DNA of 64,000 nt from Lathyrus oleraceus (Eukaryota; Streptophyta; Magnoliopsida; Fabales; Fabaceae). The position numbers and the translations under genes were made by a program. The stretch spans positions 176,755,330 through 176,819,329 of the forward strand of contig NC_066581.1 in the NCBI RefSeq assembly GCF_024323335.1, written 5' to 3'. Shown one piece after another: positions 23,601 through 35,260 of this stretch (position 1 is the stretch's first letter; every line of letters starts with the position of its first letter). The notes beneath the pieces were generated by a model. That model was not told where the DNA came from. It searched no databases and saw only the letters and a program-made list of their open reading frames with translations.

Positions 23601-25402
23601 TGTTCTGTTTTGACCTTTTGACCTACTTTTGACCCTAGGCCTTGACCTAGTGGTTTGTGACTCACATTTGAGCTTTGATTTCAGGTTTACACATCCAAGT
23701 CCATAATTGATGATGCTTCTTCACTTGAGCATTGATGTTTACTCTTGATTACTAACACTTCTGTGTTTTGTAGGTTGATGTTAGCTCATTTGAGTTTGAG
23801 CTTGACTTGCACACTGTTGCATTGCTTGTCTGTCTGATTGTGTACCATTGCCTGATGATTGTTGTCTGTTTGATTGTTAGACTTGTAAACTGATTGGTTT
23901 AGATTTTTTCAGGTACCTAAGTTGCTTTGAGTTCTTTTGAACTTGATTTTGCTTGGTTGCTTAACCACTTAGGTATAATATCTCTTCTTCATGTAGTCTG
24001 GAAGACCTACTGTTATTGGTAGGCACCTGTCTGAAGTCCTCCTTAAGAGGCAATGCTTGTGATTGTTTACTTTTTGTGCCAAGCAGGAAAAGTCCTTTGA
24101 TAAGGCAATTGGCAGATAAAAGAGATGTGTAGTCCATCTCCTGTTATTCAGTGTGTCATCCACTTTGCTCACACCATGTGTTGATGCATTGTGGATAATA
24201 GCCCAAGATCTTTGTTGTGTCAGTCATATGTGGAGAAGAGTTCCTACTTTCTGAACTCCCACACTTTCATTTGTCTGAAGCTCTCCCATGCCAGGGATAA
24301 GAGCTGTGAAGTCTTATCTTCACTTCCCATTTCATCTGCTTCACCCTAACTCTCAATGTTAGGGTTAAGAGCTAACATCACCCTGCTACAGTGGCTTGTT
24401 TGTCGAGGTTGACATGACCCCTTGACTAAAGCCTAGCCTTGTTTGAGCCCCTCTATTTGTATATAGCGTGTGTGCTTGCTTTTTGTGCTTATATGACTTT
24501 GCCTGTGCTGTTTAGGCTAGCTTGCTTCCTGTGCAAGTTAGGATAGAAACCTCAACATAGGGATCGTATGCATGACAACTTCTAGGCTCGAGTCGTAGTC
24601 TCCCTAGTAGTTTGTGTCTCCCTTTGTATCTGGTTAGGCTAGTCCTTTTTCCCTGTGTAGGGGAACTACGTCGCCCTGATCCTCATACCAGATGAGGTAC
24701 ATAGGTAGGAGATGAGCTGATCTCTCCGGGCGCCCTTTTTCTTTTTCACCCTTTGTGTGTGTTTGGAGTCTGACGTAAGTCCAGCGATTGGCAGTTGGTT
24801 TCATGTGTGTGTTTGTTGGTTCGGAGTCTAATGTAAGTCCAGCGATTGGCATTCGGTTTCCATGTTTGCCTATTTGTGTGGAGTCTGACGTAAGTCCAGC
24901 GATTGGCAGTCGGTTTCCTGTGTGGATTTGTTTGGCGTGCGTTAGCCGAGCTACGAGTGCTCTGATTCTTCTCCGGTCAGAGAAGATACGTATGCATAGG
25001 ATACGACATCCTAGCGAGCACGTTTCCCCCTGTCCCGAACTACGTTGACTCTGATGTCTGTGCCTGACAGACTACGTAGGTCTAGGATACGATATCCTGC
25101 CGAGTTAGTTTCTTTTGTCGTTCCCGTGTCTCCTTCCAGCCTGTGTGTGCAGTTTGTGATCAGTTTTTTAGCAACCTTTATCCTTTCTTCTGAGCGTGGA
25201 TCCCGTCGAGTACGACGGATGCGTAGGGGTGCTAATACCTTCCCTTCGCATAACCGACTCCCGATCCCATCTCTCTTTGGTCGCGAGACCATGTCTTTTC
25301 CCGGTTTACTTCGAGCGTTTCCTTTCCCTCTTTTGGGATAAATAACGCACGGTGGCGGCTCTGTTGTTTCGTTTTCCAGCCGGTTTTTCGCGTAATACGA
25401 CA
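20602..25402 (+). repeat. 5' LTR of element B (LTR2)
   Basis: 4801 bp, TGTAGCACCTC to ATACGACA. TATA box at 21608-21617. Three two-hairpin modules lie at 24666-25098. By eye, over the first 590 bp, it differs from the 3' LTR at about 22 sites and from LTR1 at about 15. Confidence 0.95.
21608..21617 (+). promoter_or_regulatory. TATA box of LTR2
   Basis: TATAAAAGGC, the same as in LTR1 and LTR3. This would drive transcription of element B. Confidence 0.65.
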
Positions 25403-25404
25403 GC

Positions 25405-25423
25405 TGGCGACTCTGCTGGGGAC
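25405..25423 (+). other. Primer binding site of element B
   Basis: TGGCGACTCTGCTGGGGAC, 2 bp after the LTR, identical to 6027-6045 and to the Ogre tRNA-Arg-type site. Confidence 0.88.
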
Positions 25424-26204
25424 ATAGAGAAGTTGACCTCTTGCTGGTCCATCTTCCCTAAGCGAGTCTCTCCTAGCGCTCTCTAGGATAGGGTTTGGTT
25501 GCTTTTGTTGTTTCATTTATTGCATTCATTTATTTATTATTTGCATTTATGTTTGCATTTATGTTTGCATTCATCATTTATTCATCTGGTAGAGCTGTGT
25601 TGTCTCTCTGTTGGGGTGGGAGTTACAAGAGGTAAAAGGCCCAATACCCAGGCTATGAGTGAAATCTAGGACACCTAGGAATAGAGTGATTCATGGGAAG
25701 CGAGTGGTATTGCGCCACTTAGCGGAACATTGATATCACGAGCAGTTCAGACTCTGATGGGGTATTATCGTTACATACTTCGGGTGTGTATATGATGATA
25801 TTCTATGAAAGGGTTATTTATGCTGCGTTTCTCTCGACTTTACCCTGGCCTAGATGACACCCGTGAGGGGGGAGGGAATGATCATTATTACAGGTACAGT
25901 TGGGGACTTGTTGGTGACTTGTAGGTTACTTGTTGGTGATTTGTGATCCTGTTGATGACTTGGTTCTTCAGATAAGGGTCTCAGATGACTTTGGGTCTTA
26001 GATGATTTTATGGTTCCGAGTTCAAGCCGAAGTTTTGATCCTGTGCTCCGAGATACACAGCCAGCCAGTCTTGCTGCATCATAGCATGTTTATTTTCAAA
26101 AAAATAATGCAAAAAAAGATTGAAAAAAGAAAAGAAAAAGAAAAGCTAATCTCCTCATGCATATCATTTCTCAGGTTCATTCAGGAGTCTATTCATTGTG
26201 AGAG
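25424..26204 (+). other. Untranslated leader of element B
   Basis: About 780 bp, same make-up as 6046-6825: ATTTGCATTTATG repeats, GGTGACTTGT repeats and an A-rich stretch before ORF1. I see no gene. Confidence 0.6.
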
Positions 26205-27845
26205 ATGGCAACTGTTCCAGAGGTGAAGCGAAAGACTTGCTCCTATAGTTTTCACCGTGAGCCTTTGACGTCTCTGATAGAGTTGAGCAACTTGGTAACC
26301 AGTGGTAATCAGAAGGGGTTCGTTGATCAGTATGGGGATTTGTTGACACTGTTGAAGATGGTGGTAGATCCAGTGCCGTTGCAGACTCTTCTACAGTTCT
26401 ACGACCCAGAGCTTCGTTGTTTCACTTTACAGGACTATCAGTTAGCGCCCACTCTTGAGGAGTACTCTATTCTGCTGAATGTCCCGATCCGTTATCAGGT
26501 TCCTTTCTTGGATGTGCCTAAGGAGGTTGATTTCAGAGTTGTTGCCAAAGCTCTTCATCTGAGTATCAAGGAAGTCAGTGATAATTGGAAGTCCAGTGGG
26601 GATGTTGTGGGCTTGCCTTTGAAGTTCCTGTTGAGGATTGCTAGAGAAGAAGAAAAGAAGGGAAATTGGGAAGCTTTTCATGCTCAGATGGCTATTATGA
26701 TCTATGGGATTGTCTTATTCCCGAGTATGCCCAATTTTGTGGACTTTGCTGCAGTCAGTATATTCCTTGGAGGAAACCCGATTCCTACTCTGTTAGCTGA
26801 CACTTACTATGCTATTCACAGTAGGCATGATAAGGGTGGAGCTATCAGATGCTGTCTCCCACTTTTGCTCAGATGGTTCTTGTCTCTCCTGCCAGTCAGT
26901 GGACCTTTTGTGGATGCTTAGAGCACTCATAAGTGGACTCAGAGGGTTATGTCTCTTACATCTTATGATATCAGGTGGCAATCTTACCGGATGGATGTGC
27001 GCAATGTCATCATGAGTTATGGAGAGTTTTGGAATGTCCCACTCATAGGGAATAAGGGTTGCATTAATTACAATCCAGTTCTTTCTCTTCGCCAGTTGGG
27101 GTTTGTGATGAGTGGAAGACCACTTGAGGCTGAGATAGCTGAAAGTGTGTATTTTGAGAAGCGAAGTGACCCTGCTAGATTGGAGCAGATAGGAAGAGCT
27201 TGGAAGACCATTGGTGTCAAGGATGGATCTGTTCTAGGGAAGAAGTTTGCCATTGCTATGACTGACTACACTGATTGGGTCAAAAAGAGAGTGGAGACTT
27301 TGCTACTGCCCTATGATAGGATGAAGCCTTTGCAAGAGCAACCACCTTTGATCCTTGCTGAGAGTGTACCTGCTGAGCAGTACAAGCAAGCCTTGATGGA
27401 GAATCGCCGGTTGAAAGAGAAGGAGCAAGATACCCAGATGGAGCTCTACAAAGCCAAAGCTGACAAGTTGAACTTGGCTCATCAACTCAGAGATATGCGG
27501 GGTGAAGACGTTGCCAGATTGAAGAGCAAGAAGAGATCCTATGAGGAGATGGAGATGATGTTGAATGCAAAACACTGGGAATGCTTGAGGTTGTAGAGAG
27601 CTGAGGCCAATTATCAGAAGAAGATAAGAGACCTGGAGAAGCAACTCAGAGATAAAGACATCTAGTTGAAGAAGGAAGTATACTTGAGACGTACATCAGA
27701 GAGCCAACTTGGAGGAGAAGTTGTGGAGCTCAGAAGATCACTGAAGGAGAAGCTCACTCCCTTGCCAGAATGTTCAGAGTGTGACTTGTTGATAGACCAG
27801 TGTCACTACTTGAAGACTCTCATTCCTGGAAGCCAGTTGTCTTAG
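26205..27845 (+). pseudogene. Ogre ORF1 (element B), with three stop codons
   Basis: Same protein as at 6826, about 546 codons from ATG 26205 to TAG 27843. The frame is continuous apart from TAGs at 26919, 27594 and 27663. The last two are CAG in the left copy; the first is present in both copies. The N-terminal two thirds resemble the plant mobile domain by character, and the C-terminal third is a long charged coiled coil. ORF1 is special to Ogre and relatives and its role is unknown. Host genes with the same domain exist, but the position between PBS and gag makes the element assignment firm. Confidence 0.85.
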
Positions 27846-28177
27846 CTTGTATCTCTGTTGTGTATGTTAAGAATCACCTCCAGGCTTGTTGGATGGGATT
27901 CATTGTTGTACTCCGATTATTTGGATCTTTGTTGATTTTTTTGTATGATCCCGTTGCTCTTATCTATGGATGAGGTTGTTGGTGTTTCACCTTTGGGCTC
28001 TTTATCTTGTGTTGCTTCCTTGTTGTGTATTACAGGTTGCCATCTTTTGAAGATGAATCGGGCTCTTGAATGCCTGAGAAATGAAGATATAATGTGCATC
28101 ATACGCATCATAAGCATCATACACATATCATTTTGCATTACAGGTGTTCTTGTTCGTGACTTCTCACTCTGGTTCCT
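27846..28177 (+). other. Spacer between ORF1 and gag (element B)
   Basis: About 330 bp, non-coding, near-identical to 8457-8797, with acceptor-like CAG sites before gag. Confidence 0.5.
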
Positions 28178-29990
28178 GTGTCAGGCAGGATAGGTGATCA
28201 ACGACCGCACCGCTACTCAACTAGATTGAATCAACAGAGGAATAAGAACCAGGTTCGAGCAGAGTTGGCTGAGATGAGGGCTAACATGGCCCAATTCATG
28301 ACAATGATGCAAGGGGTCGTTCAAGGACAAGAGGAGCTGCGTGCCTTAGCCCAGAGACAGGAAGCCGTGATTCCGCCGTCCAACCGTGCTTCACTAGTGG
28401 GTGTCCCGGTTCATGAGAATGTTGATGCTGCTGCTGCTCCCGTCAATGACTATGCCGTGGTTGATGAATTGAGGGGTATCAGAATCAACGGACAGCCTCT
28501 TGCTGCAGAGCCTGTTAATGCTAGAGCTACCCGGGCTCCGATTCGCCATCCTGCTCCGCTGGTTGACAGGCAGGAGGATATGTTCACTCTGCTCAATGAA
28601 GATGATGATGTAGTGAGAGTTGAAGAAAGGGATCAGAAAGTTGATGCCCTTGCTGAGAAAATCAGAGCTACGGAATGTCAGAACTCCCTGGGTTTTGATG
28701 TGACCAATATGGGGTTGGTAGAAGGATTGAGAATTCCCTACAAATTCGAAGCGCCCTCATTTGACAAATACAACGGTACTTCTTGTCCTCGCACCCATGT
28801 GCAGGCGTACTACAGGAAGATCTCTGCTTATACAGACGATGAGAAAATGTGGATGTACTTTTTCCAGGATAGCTTGTCTGGGGCTTCCTTGGATTGGTAC
28901 ATGGAGCTTAAGAGAGATTCTATTCGCTGTTAGAGGGATCTGGGTGAGGCCTTCTTGAGGCAATATAAACATAATATGGACATGGCGCCGAGCCGGACTC
29001 AATTGCAGAGTGTTTGTCAGAAGTCTGGAGAAAGCTTCAAGGAGTACGCCCAGAGGTGGCGTGAGTTGGCTGCGAGAGTACAACCCCCTATGCTGGAGAG
29101 GGAATTGACCGATATGTTCATCGGTACTTTACAAGGAGTATTCATGGACCGGATGGGAAGTTGCCCATTCGGTAGTTTCTCAGACGTTGTGATTTGTGGG
29201 GAAAGGACAGAGAGCCTGATCAAAGCTGGGAAAATTCAGGATGTGGGTTCCTCATCTTCCAAGAAACCGTTTGCCGGGGATCCTCGCCGGAGAGAGGGTG
29301 AAACCAATGCTGTGCAACACAGGAGAAATGCAAACAGAAATAAGTATCGCCAAGTTGCTGCTGTAACAATTCCGACACCTCAACCTCGTCAACAACAGTA
29401 ACAACAGAGAGTTCAACAACCACCACCACCACAACAACAACAACAGCAACAACAACATCCGTATCAGCCTAGACAGAGGTTTCCTGATCGACGTTTCGAT
29501 CCGTTACCGATGACCTATGCTGAGTTGTTGCCTGAACTGCTCAGATTGGGGTTCGTGGAGTTGTGTACCATGGCATCGTTGACAAAGATACCACCTGGGT
29601 ATGATGCCAACGTGCGTTGTGATTTCCATTCGGTGCACCGGGGCACCACATTGAGAATTGCCGGGCTTTTCATCATAAGGTCCAGGACCCAATTGACGCT
29701 AAGACTATCAATTTTGCTTCTGTGCCGAATGTTGTGAACAACCCTATGCCTCCGCATGATGCACATAGGGTAAACAATTTGGAAGACGGTGAAGCTGAAG
29801 ACTTGTTGGTCAGTGTGGAAGATGTTCAGACTCCGCTGTCAGTTGTGAAAGACCGTCTGTTGAAAGGGGGAGTGTTCCCAGGTTGTGATCAGGGCTGTGT
29901 AGACTGCGCAGAGTCAGAGAATGGTTGCATACAGTTGAGGGCTGGTATTCAGAATCTGATTAACGAGGGTTGTTTGCAGTTTAGTCGGGC
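28178..29990 (+). pseudogene. gag: Gag of element B
   Basis: Same domains as the left copy: helical N-terminus, gag core, Q-rich tract (29390-29460, 6 bases longer than the left copy), zinc-knuckle-like motif. The left copy's first ATG is lost here (AATAAG for AATATG), so the next in-frame ATG would be near 28274. TAG at 28931 (TGG in the left copy), TAA at 29399 (CAA in the left copy) and a 1-base deletion near 29631, inside the knuckle region, break it. Confidence 0.85.
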
Positions 29991-31538
29991 TGTTAGAGAT
30001 CGTGGAGTGGTTTCAACCGTCACCATTTACTTCAAACCGTCCGAGGGACGTGGCCGAAGGACTGTTAGTGCGCCTACAACTATTGGTACTCCTGTTACCA
30101 TTTCTGCTCCTGTGACCGTTGGTAGGGCTGTTGATAGTAGGGCCGTGCCGTGGAAATATGACAACGCTTGCCGCAGTAATCGAAGGGCTGAAAATCAGAC
30201 CAGGCCGATTAATCAGTCTCCTGTGACTATTGGTGTGTCTAATAGAACCCCTGTGACGGTGAGTCCAATGGTGGACAATGTTGGAGGACCAAAAGGTTTT
30301 ACCAGAAGTGGACGTCTGTTTGCTCCGCAACCATTGAGAGATAACAATGCCGAGGCTCTCGCCAAAGCTAAAGGTAAACAGGCTGTGGTTGATGAAGAAC
30401 CTGCTCAGAAGGAGGCGCCTGAGGGTTCGTTTGAGAAAGACGTGGAGGAGTTCATGAAGATAATTAAGAAGAGTGACTACAAGATTGTAGATCAATTGAA
30501 TCAGACTCCGTCCAAAATCTCTATCCTCCCATTGCTTTTGTGCTCTGAGGCACATCGTAACGCCTTGTTGAAGATGCTGAATCTGGCTTACGTGCCTCAA
30601 GAGATCTCCGTCAACCAGTTGGAGGGTGTGATTGCCAATGTGAGCACCAGGCACGGTTTGGGGTTTACAGATTTAGATCTGACACCTGAAGGTCGCAACC
30701 ATAATAAGGCCTTGCATATCACTATGGAGTGCAAGGGTGCAGTGTTGTCTCACGTGTTGGTAGACACTGGCTCTTCTTTGAATGTGCTGCCTAACAAGAT
30801 CTTGAGCAAGATAGCTGTCGAAGGGGTTATCCTCACTCCGAGTGATCTGATTGTGCGTGCATTTGACGGATCCAAACGATCTGTTTTTGGTGAAGTCACG
30901 TTGCCGGTTAAGATTGGTCCGGAGGTTTTCGACATTATCTTCTATGTGATGGACATCCAGCCAGCATATAGTTGCTTATTGGGGCGTCCTTGGATTCACG
31001 CAGCTGGGGCAGTCTCGTCGACTCTCCACCAAAAGCTTAAGTATGTCTGGAACGGTCAGATTGGGACTGTGTGCGGTGAAGAAGACATTCTGGTGAGTCA
31101 CCTATCCTCTTTCAAGTATGTAGAGGTGGATGGCGAGATCCATGAGACTTTATGCCAGGCGTTCGAGACTGTTGCTCTTGAGAGGGTGGCTTTCGCTGAG
31201 CAGAAGAAGCCAGGTGCCTCAATTGCATCGTATAAGCAGGCCATGGAGGTTGCCAGCTCGGGCAATGCTGAGGGCTGGGGCAAGATGGTGGATTTTCCTA
31301 TCAAGGAAGATAAGTTCGGAATTGGTTATCAACCCTTGCAGGCGGAGCAGGGTGTGCAGATAGGTCCGAGTACCTTTACCAGCGTTGGGCTGATGAATCA
31401 CGGTGATGTCTTTGCAGCTGATAGTGAAGACGGTGGCAGTGATTGTGATCTGAACAACTGGGTTCGCCCATGTGCACCAGGGGAGATGATCAACAACTGG
31501 ACGGCAGAAGATGTGGTTCAAGTTACTCTTCAAACAGA
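29991..31538 (+). CDS. pro: Gag-pro linker and aspartic protease of element B (up to splice donor)
   Basis: Part of the open frame 29722-31542. The protease cuts the element polyprotein. The active-site motif VDTGSS is at 30760-30777 and intact, with downstream hydrophobic strands (LIVRAFDGS) and the flap/closing region ending CLLGRPWIH. A conserved linker (YKQAMEV, GIGYQP) and an acidic tail follow. The frame stops at TAA 31540, but the predicted donor at 31539 would remove that stop and join the RT frame. Confidence 0.85.
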
Positions 31539-31780
31539 GTAATTTTCTTTTGTTTTTCATTTTGCACAAAACCCTACGTTCTGCCCAAGGCGTAGTGGTT
31601 CATTGTAGGGCCTCATCATGTTTTTCAATGATATCATTAATAAAGGATGTTTTGCAAACAATTTTGTGATCCCTGTCTTTCTATTCTTGTTTTATCATTT
31701 TCAAAAATAAAAATGGCAATGTTTTTGTTTTTGTGACTTTCTTGAACTCTTTTTTCTAAAATAAAACATTAAACATGCAG
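31539..31780 (+). other. Predicted intron of element B (242 bp)
   Basis: Donor GA|GTAATT overlaps the TAA stop; the acceptor is ACATGCAG| at 31780. Splicing leaves two bases of a Glu codon, completed by the first A of the next exon, and the frame then runs without a stop into the ATG at 31803 and the RT. The intron is T-rich. Ogre is known to have an intron here; unspliced RNA would stop after protease. Confidence 0.75.
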
Positions 31781-33470
31781 AAGTGATCTCACGGAATCCA
31801 CTATGAACAGTTCTGTTATGGCTCAGTATGATTTTGACAATCCCATCTACCAAGCTGAAGAGGAGAGTGAGGAAGATTGTGAACTCCCTAAAGAATTGGT
31901 CAGATTGTTGAAGAAAGAGGAAATGGTCATCCAACCTCATCAGGAGGAATTGAAGATTATTAATCTTGGTAATGAGGACGCCAGAAAAGAGATTAAGATC
32001 GGGGCTGCTTTGAAGGAAGATGTCAAGAGAAGGTTGATTGAGATGCTGAGAGAGTATGTGGAAATATTCGCCTGGTCGTATCAAGATATGCCTGGGTTGA
32101 ATACCGATATTGTGGTGCATAGACTACCTCTCAGAGAAGATTGTCCTTCAGTCAAGCAGAAGCTTCGGAGAACTAGTCCTGATATGGTTGTTAAGATCAA
32201 GGAAGAGGTTCAAAAGCAGTTCGATGCAGGTTTCTTGTCAGTGACGACTTATCCCCCGTGGGTGGCCAACATCGTTCCCATGCCGAAGAAGGACGGCAAA
32301 GTCAGAATGTGTGTCGATTACCGGGATTTGAACAAAGCGAGTCCGAAAGATGATTTCCCATTACCTCACATTGATGTATTGGTTGATAATACGGCTCAAT
32401 CCTCGATTTTCTCTTTCATGGACGGTTTCTCCGGCTATAATCAGATTAAGATGGCGCCAGAGGACATGGAAAAGACGACATTCATTACGCCTTGGGGCAC
32501 TTTCTGCTATAAGGTGATGCCATTTGGGCTGACGAATGCCAGTGCTACCTATCAAAGGGCTATGACGACTCTCTTTCATGACATGATGCACAAAGAGATT
32601 GAAGTGTACGTGGATGATATGATTGCGAAGTCGCAGACAGAAGAGGAGCACCTGGTTAATTTGCAGAAGTTGTTTGATCGGCTGAGAAAGTTCAAACTGA
32701 GGCTGAACCCGAACAAGTGTACGTTTGGTGTGAGATCCGGGAAGCTGTTGGGCTTCATTGTCAGCGAGAAAGGGATTGAGGTTGATCCAGCAAAAGTTAA
32801 AGCTATTCAAGAAATGCCTGAACCGAAAACAGAGAAGCAGGTTCGTGGGTTTTTAGGGAGATTGAACTACATTGCAAGGTTTGTATCTCACCTAACTGCC
32901 ACGTGTGAACCGATATTCAAATTGCTAAGAAAGAATCAAGCAATCAGGTGGAATGATGACTGTCAGAAAGCTTTTGACAAGATAAAAGAGTATTTATAGA
33001 AACCTCCAATCCTCATACCTCTAGTTCCTGGGAGACCACTAATAATGTACCTGTCAGTGACTGAGAACTCGATGGGGTGTGTATTGGGACAACATGACGA
33101 GTCTGGTCGAAAAGAGCATGCCATATACTACCTTAGAAAAACGTTTACCGACTGCGAAATCAAATATTCACAGCTTGAGAAAACTTGTTGTGCTTTGGCC
33201 TGGGCTGCTCGCCAACTGAGGCAGTATATGTTGAACCATAGTACCTTATTGATTTCTAAGATGGATCCAGTGAAATACATCTTTGAGAAGCCGGCTCTCA
33301 CCGGACGTGTTGCTCGGTGGCAGATGATTTTAACAGAGTATGATATCCAGTATACATCGCAAAAGGCCATCAAAGGTAGTATTCTGTCAGACTACCTTGC
33401 CGAGCAACCGATCGATGATTATCAGCCGATGATGTTTGAATTCCCTGATGAAGACATCATGTATCTGAAG
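31781..33470 (+). pseudogene. pol: Reverse transcriptase and RNase H of element B
   Basis: RT copies the element RNA. Visible are the fingers motif CVDYRDLNKAS, the palm FMDGFSGYNQI, TFITPWGTFCYKVMPFGL and the active site YVDDMIAKS (intact). RNase H follows, with TENSMGCVLGQ and a region ending in SDYLAEQP. One TAG at 32997 interrupts the frame between RT and RNase H; element F has CAG there. Both sides are in the same frame. Confidence 0.88.
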
Positions 33471-33935
33471 ATGAAAGATTGTGAAGAGCCTCTTGTCGAG
33501 GAAGGACCGGATCCTGATGACAAGTGGACGTTGATGTTTGATGGGGTTGTGAACGTGAATGGTAACGGTGTTGGGGCAGTGCTCATTAATCCAAAAGGTG
33601 CTCATATACCTTTTTCTGCCAGACTGACTTTCGATGTCACCAACAACGAGGCTGAGTATGAGGCTTGTATCATGAGGATAGAAGAAGCCATCGATCTGAG
33701 GATCAAAACTCTTGACATATATGGAGATTCCGCTCTAGTGATTAACCAGGTCAATGGAGGTTGGAATACCAATCAGCCGCATTTGATTCTGTACAGAGAT
33801 TACACCAGAAGAATATTGACGTTCTTCAAGAAAGTGAAGCTGTATCATGTCCCCCAGGATGAGAATCAGATGGCTGATGCTTTGGCTACTTTGTCTTCTA
33901 TGATCAAAGTTCATTGGTGGAATCATGTGCCACAT
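33471..33935 (+). CDS. Second (archaeal-type) RNase H domain of element B
   Basis: Within the open frame 33045-34883. Conserved acids are in FDG, NNEAEYEA, GDSALV and ENQMADALA. This extra aRNase H after the ordinary one is a hallmark of the Tat lineage of Ty3/gypsy. It likely assists removal of RNA during DNA synthesis; the exact division of labour is not known from sequence. Confidence 0.8.
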
Positions 33936-35255
33936 GTTGCGGTGAATCGGCTCGAGAGGCCTGCGTATGTGTTTGCAGCCGAGTCTGTTGTTGATGAGAA
34001 ACCGTGGTACTATGATATTAAGAACTTCCTCAAGAGCCAGGAGTATCCTGAAGGTGCGTCGAAGAATGATAAGAAAACCCTGAGAAGGCTAGCTGGAAGC
34101 TTTTATTTGAATCAGGATGATGTGTTGTACAAGAGAAACTTTGACATGGTTTTGCTCAGATGCGTGGATAGACACGAAGCAGACATGTTGATGCAGGAAG
34201 TGCATGAGGGTTCGTTCAGCACCCATGCTGGTGGTCATGCAATGTCCAAGAAATTGTTGAGAGCCGGTTATTACTGGATGACTATGGAATCCGATTATTT
34301 CAAATACGCTCGGAAGTGCCATAAGTGTCAAATCTATGCCGATAAGGTGCATGTACCACCAAGCCCTCTGAATGTCATGAACTCGCCTTGGCCGTTCGCA
34401 ATGTGGGACATTGATATGATTGGGAAGATTGAGCCTACTACTTCGAATGGACATCGCTTCATCCTGGTTGCGATTGATTACTTCACCAAATGGGTGGAAG
34501 CAGCTTCTTATGCTAATGTTACCAAACAAGTGGTTGCCCGGTTCATCAAAAAGGAAATCATCTGTCGTTATGGGGTTCCTGAGAGAATCATCACTGATAA
34601 TGGTTCGAATCTCAATAACAAGATGATGAAGGAGATGTGCAGAGATTTCAAGATCGAACATCACAATTCTTCTCCTTACAGACCGAAGATGAATGGTGTT
34701 GTAGAGGCGGTAAACAGGAATATCAAGAAGATTGTGCAGAAAATGGTCGTGACGTACAAGGATTGGCATGAGATGCTGCCTTTCGCTTTGCATGGGTACC
34801 GTACTTCAGTACGTACGTCGACAGGGGCAACCCCTTACTCCCTTGTGTATGGTATGGAAGCAGTCCTACCTGTTGATGTGTAGATCCTTTCTCTGAGGGT
34901 CTTGTCGGATGTCAAGCTTTACGAAGCCGAGTGGATTCGAACAAGGTTTAACGAGTTGAGCCTTATCGAAGAGAGACGGTTAGCAGCTGTGTGCCATGGG
35001 CAGTTGTATCAGAGAAGGATGAAGAGAGCCTTTGATTAGAAAGTGCGTCCTCAAAGCTATCAAACTGGTGATCTAGTTTTGAAGAGGATCCTTCCTCCCG
35101 ATACAGATAACAGGGGCAAGTGGACTCCTAATAATGAAGGTCCATATGTTGTGAAGAAGGTTTTCTCCGGTGGAGCCTTGATGCTTACAACTATGGATGG
35201 TGAAGATTTTTCGTCCCCTGTTAACTCAGATGTAGTCAAAAAATACTTCGCGTAA
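33936..35255 (+). pseudogene. int: Integrase of element B
   Basis: Inserts element DNA. The HHCC zinc-binding region (about 34200-34330, ending CHKCQ) is followed by the catalytic core with D (DIDMIG), D (ITDNGSN) and E (VEAVNRN), then HGYRTSVRTS and the C-terminal GKWTPNNEGPYVV region. TAGs at 34881 (GAG in E) and 35037 (TGG in E) interrupt one continuous frame that ends at TAA 35253. No chromodomain is seen. Confidence 0.87.
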
Positions 35256-35260
35256 ATTAA

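Larger units (their letters stand above)
19236..30174 (+). repeat. Right copy of the long direct repeat
   Basis: Partner of 1-10789. It begins in the 3' UTR of element F and crosses the F/B insertion boundary at 20601/20602. It then runs through the 5' LTR, ORF1 and gag of B to 30174, after which B continues normally. Because the repeat includes the F/B boundary with the same flanking bases, the shared block was probably copied after B had inserted. Confidence 0.85.

Noticed and set aside
30013..30654. 213-codon minus-strand open frame opposite gag-pro of B
   Set aside because: It lies antisense to a well-supported coding frame and shows no recognisable domain; a shadow frame.
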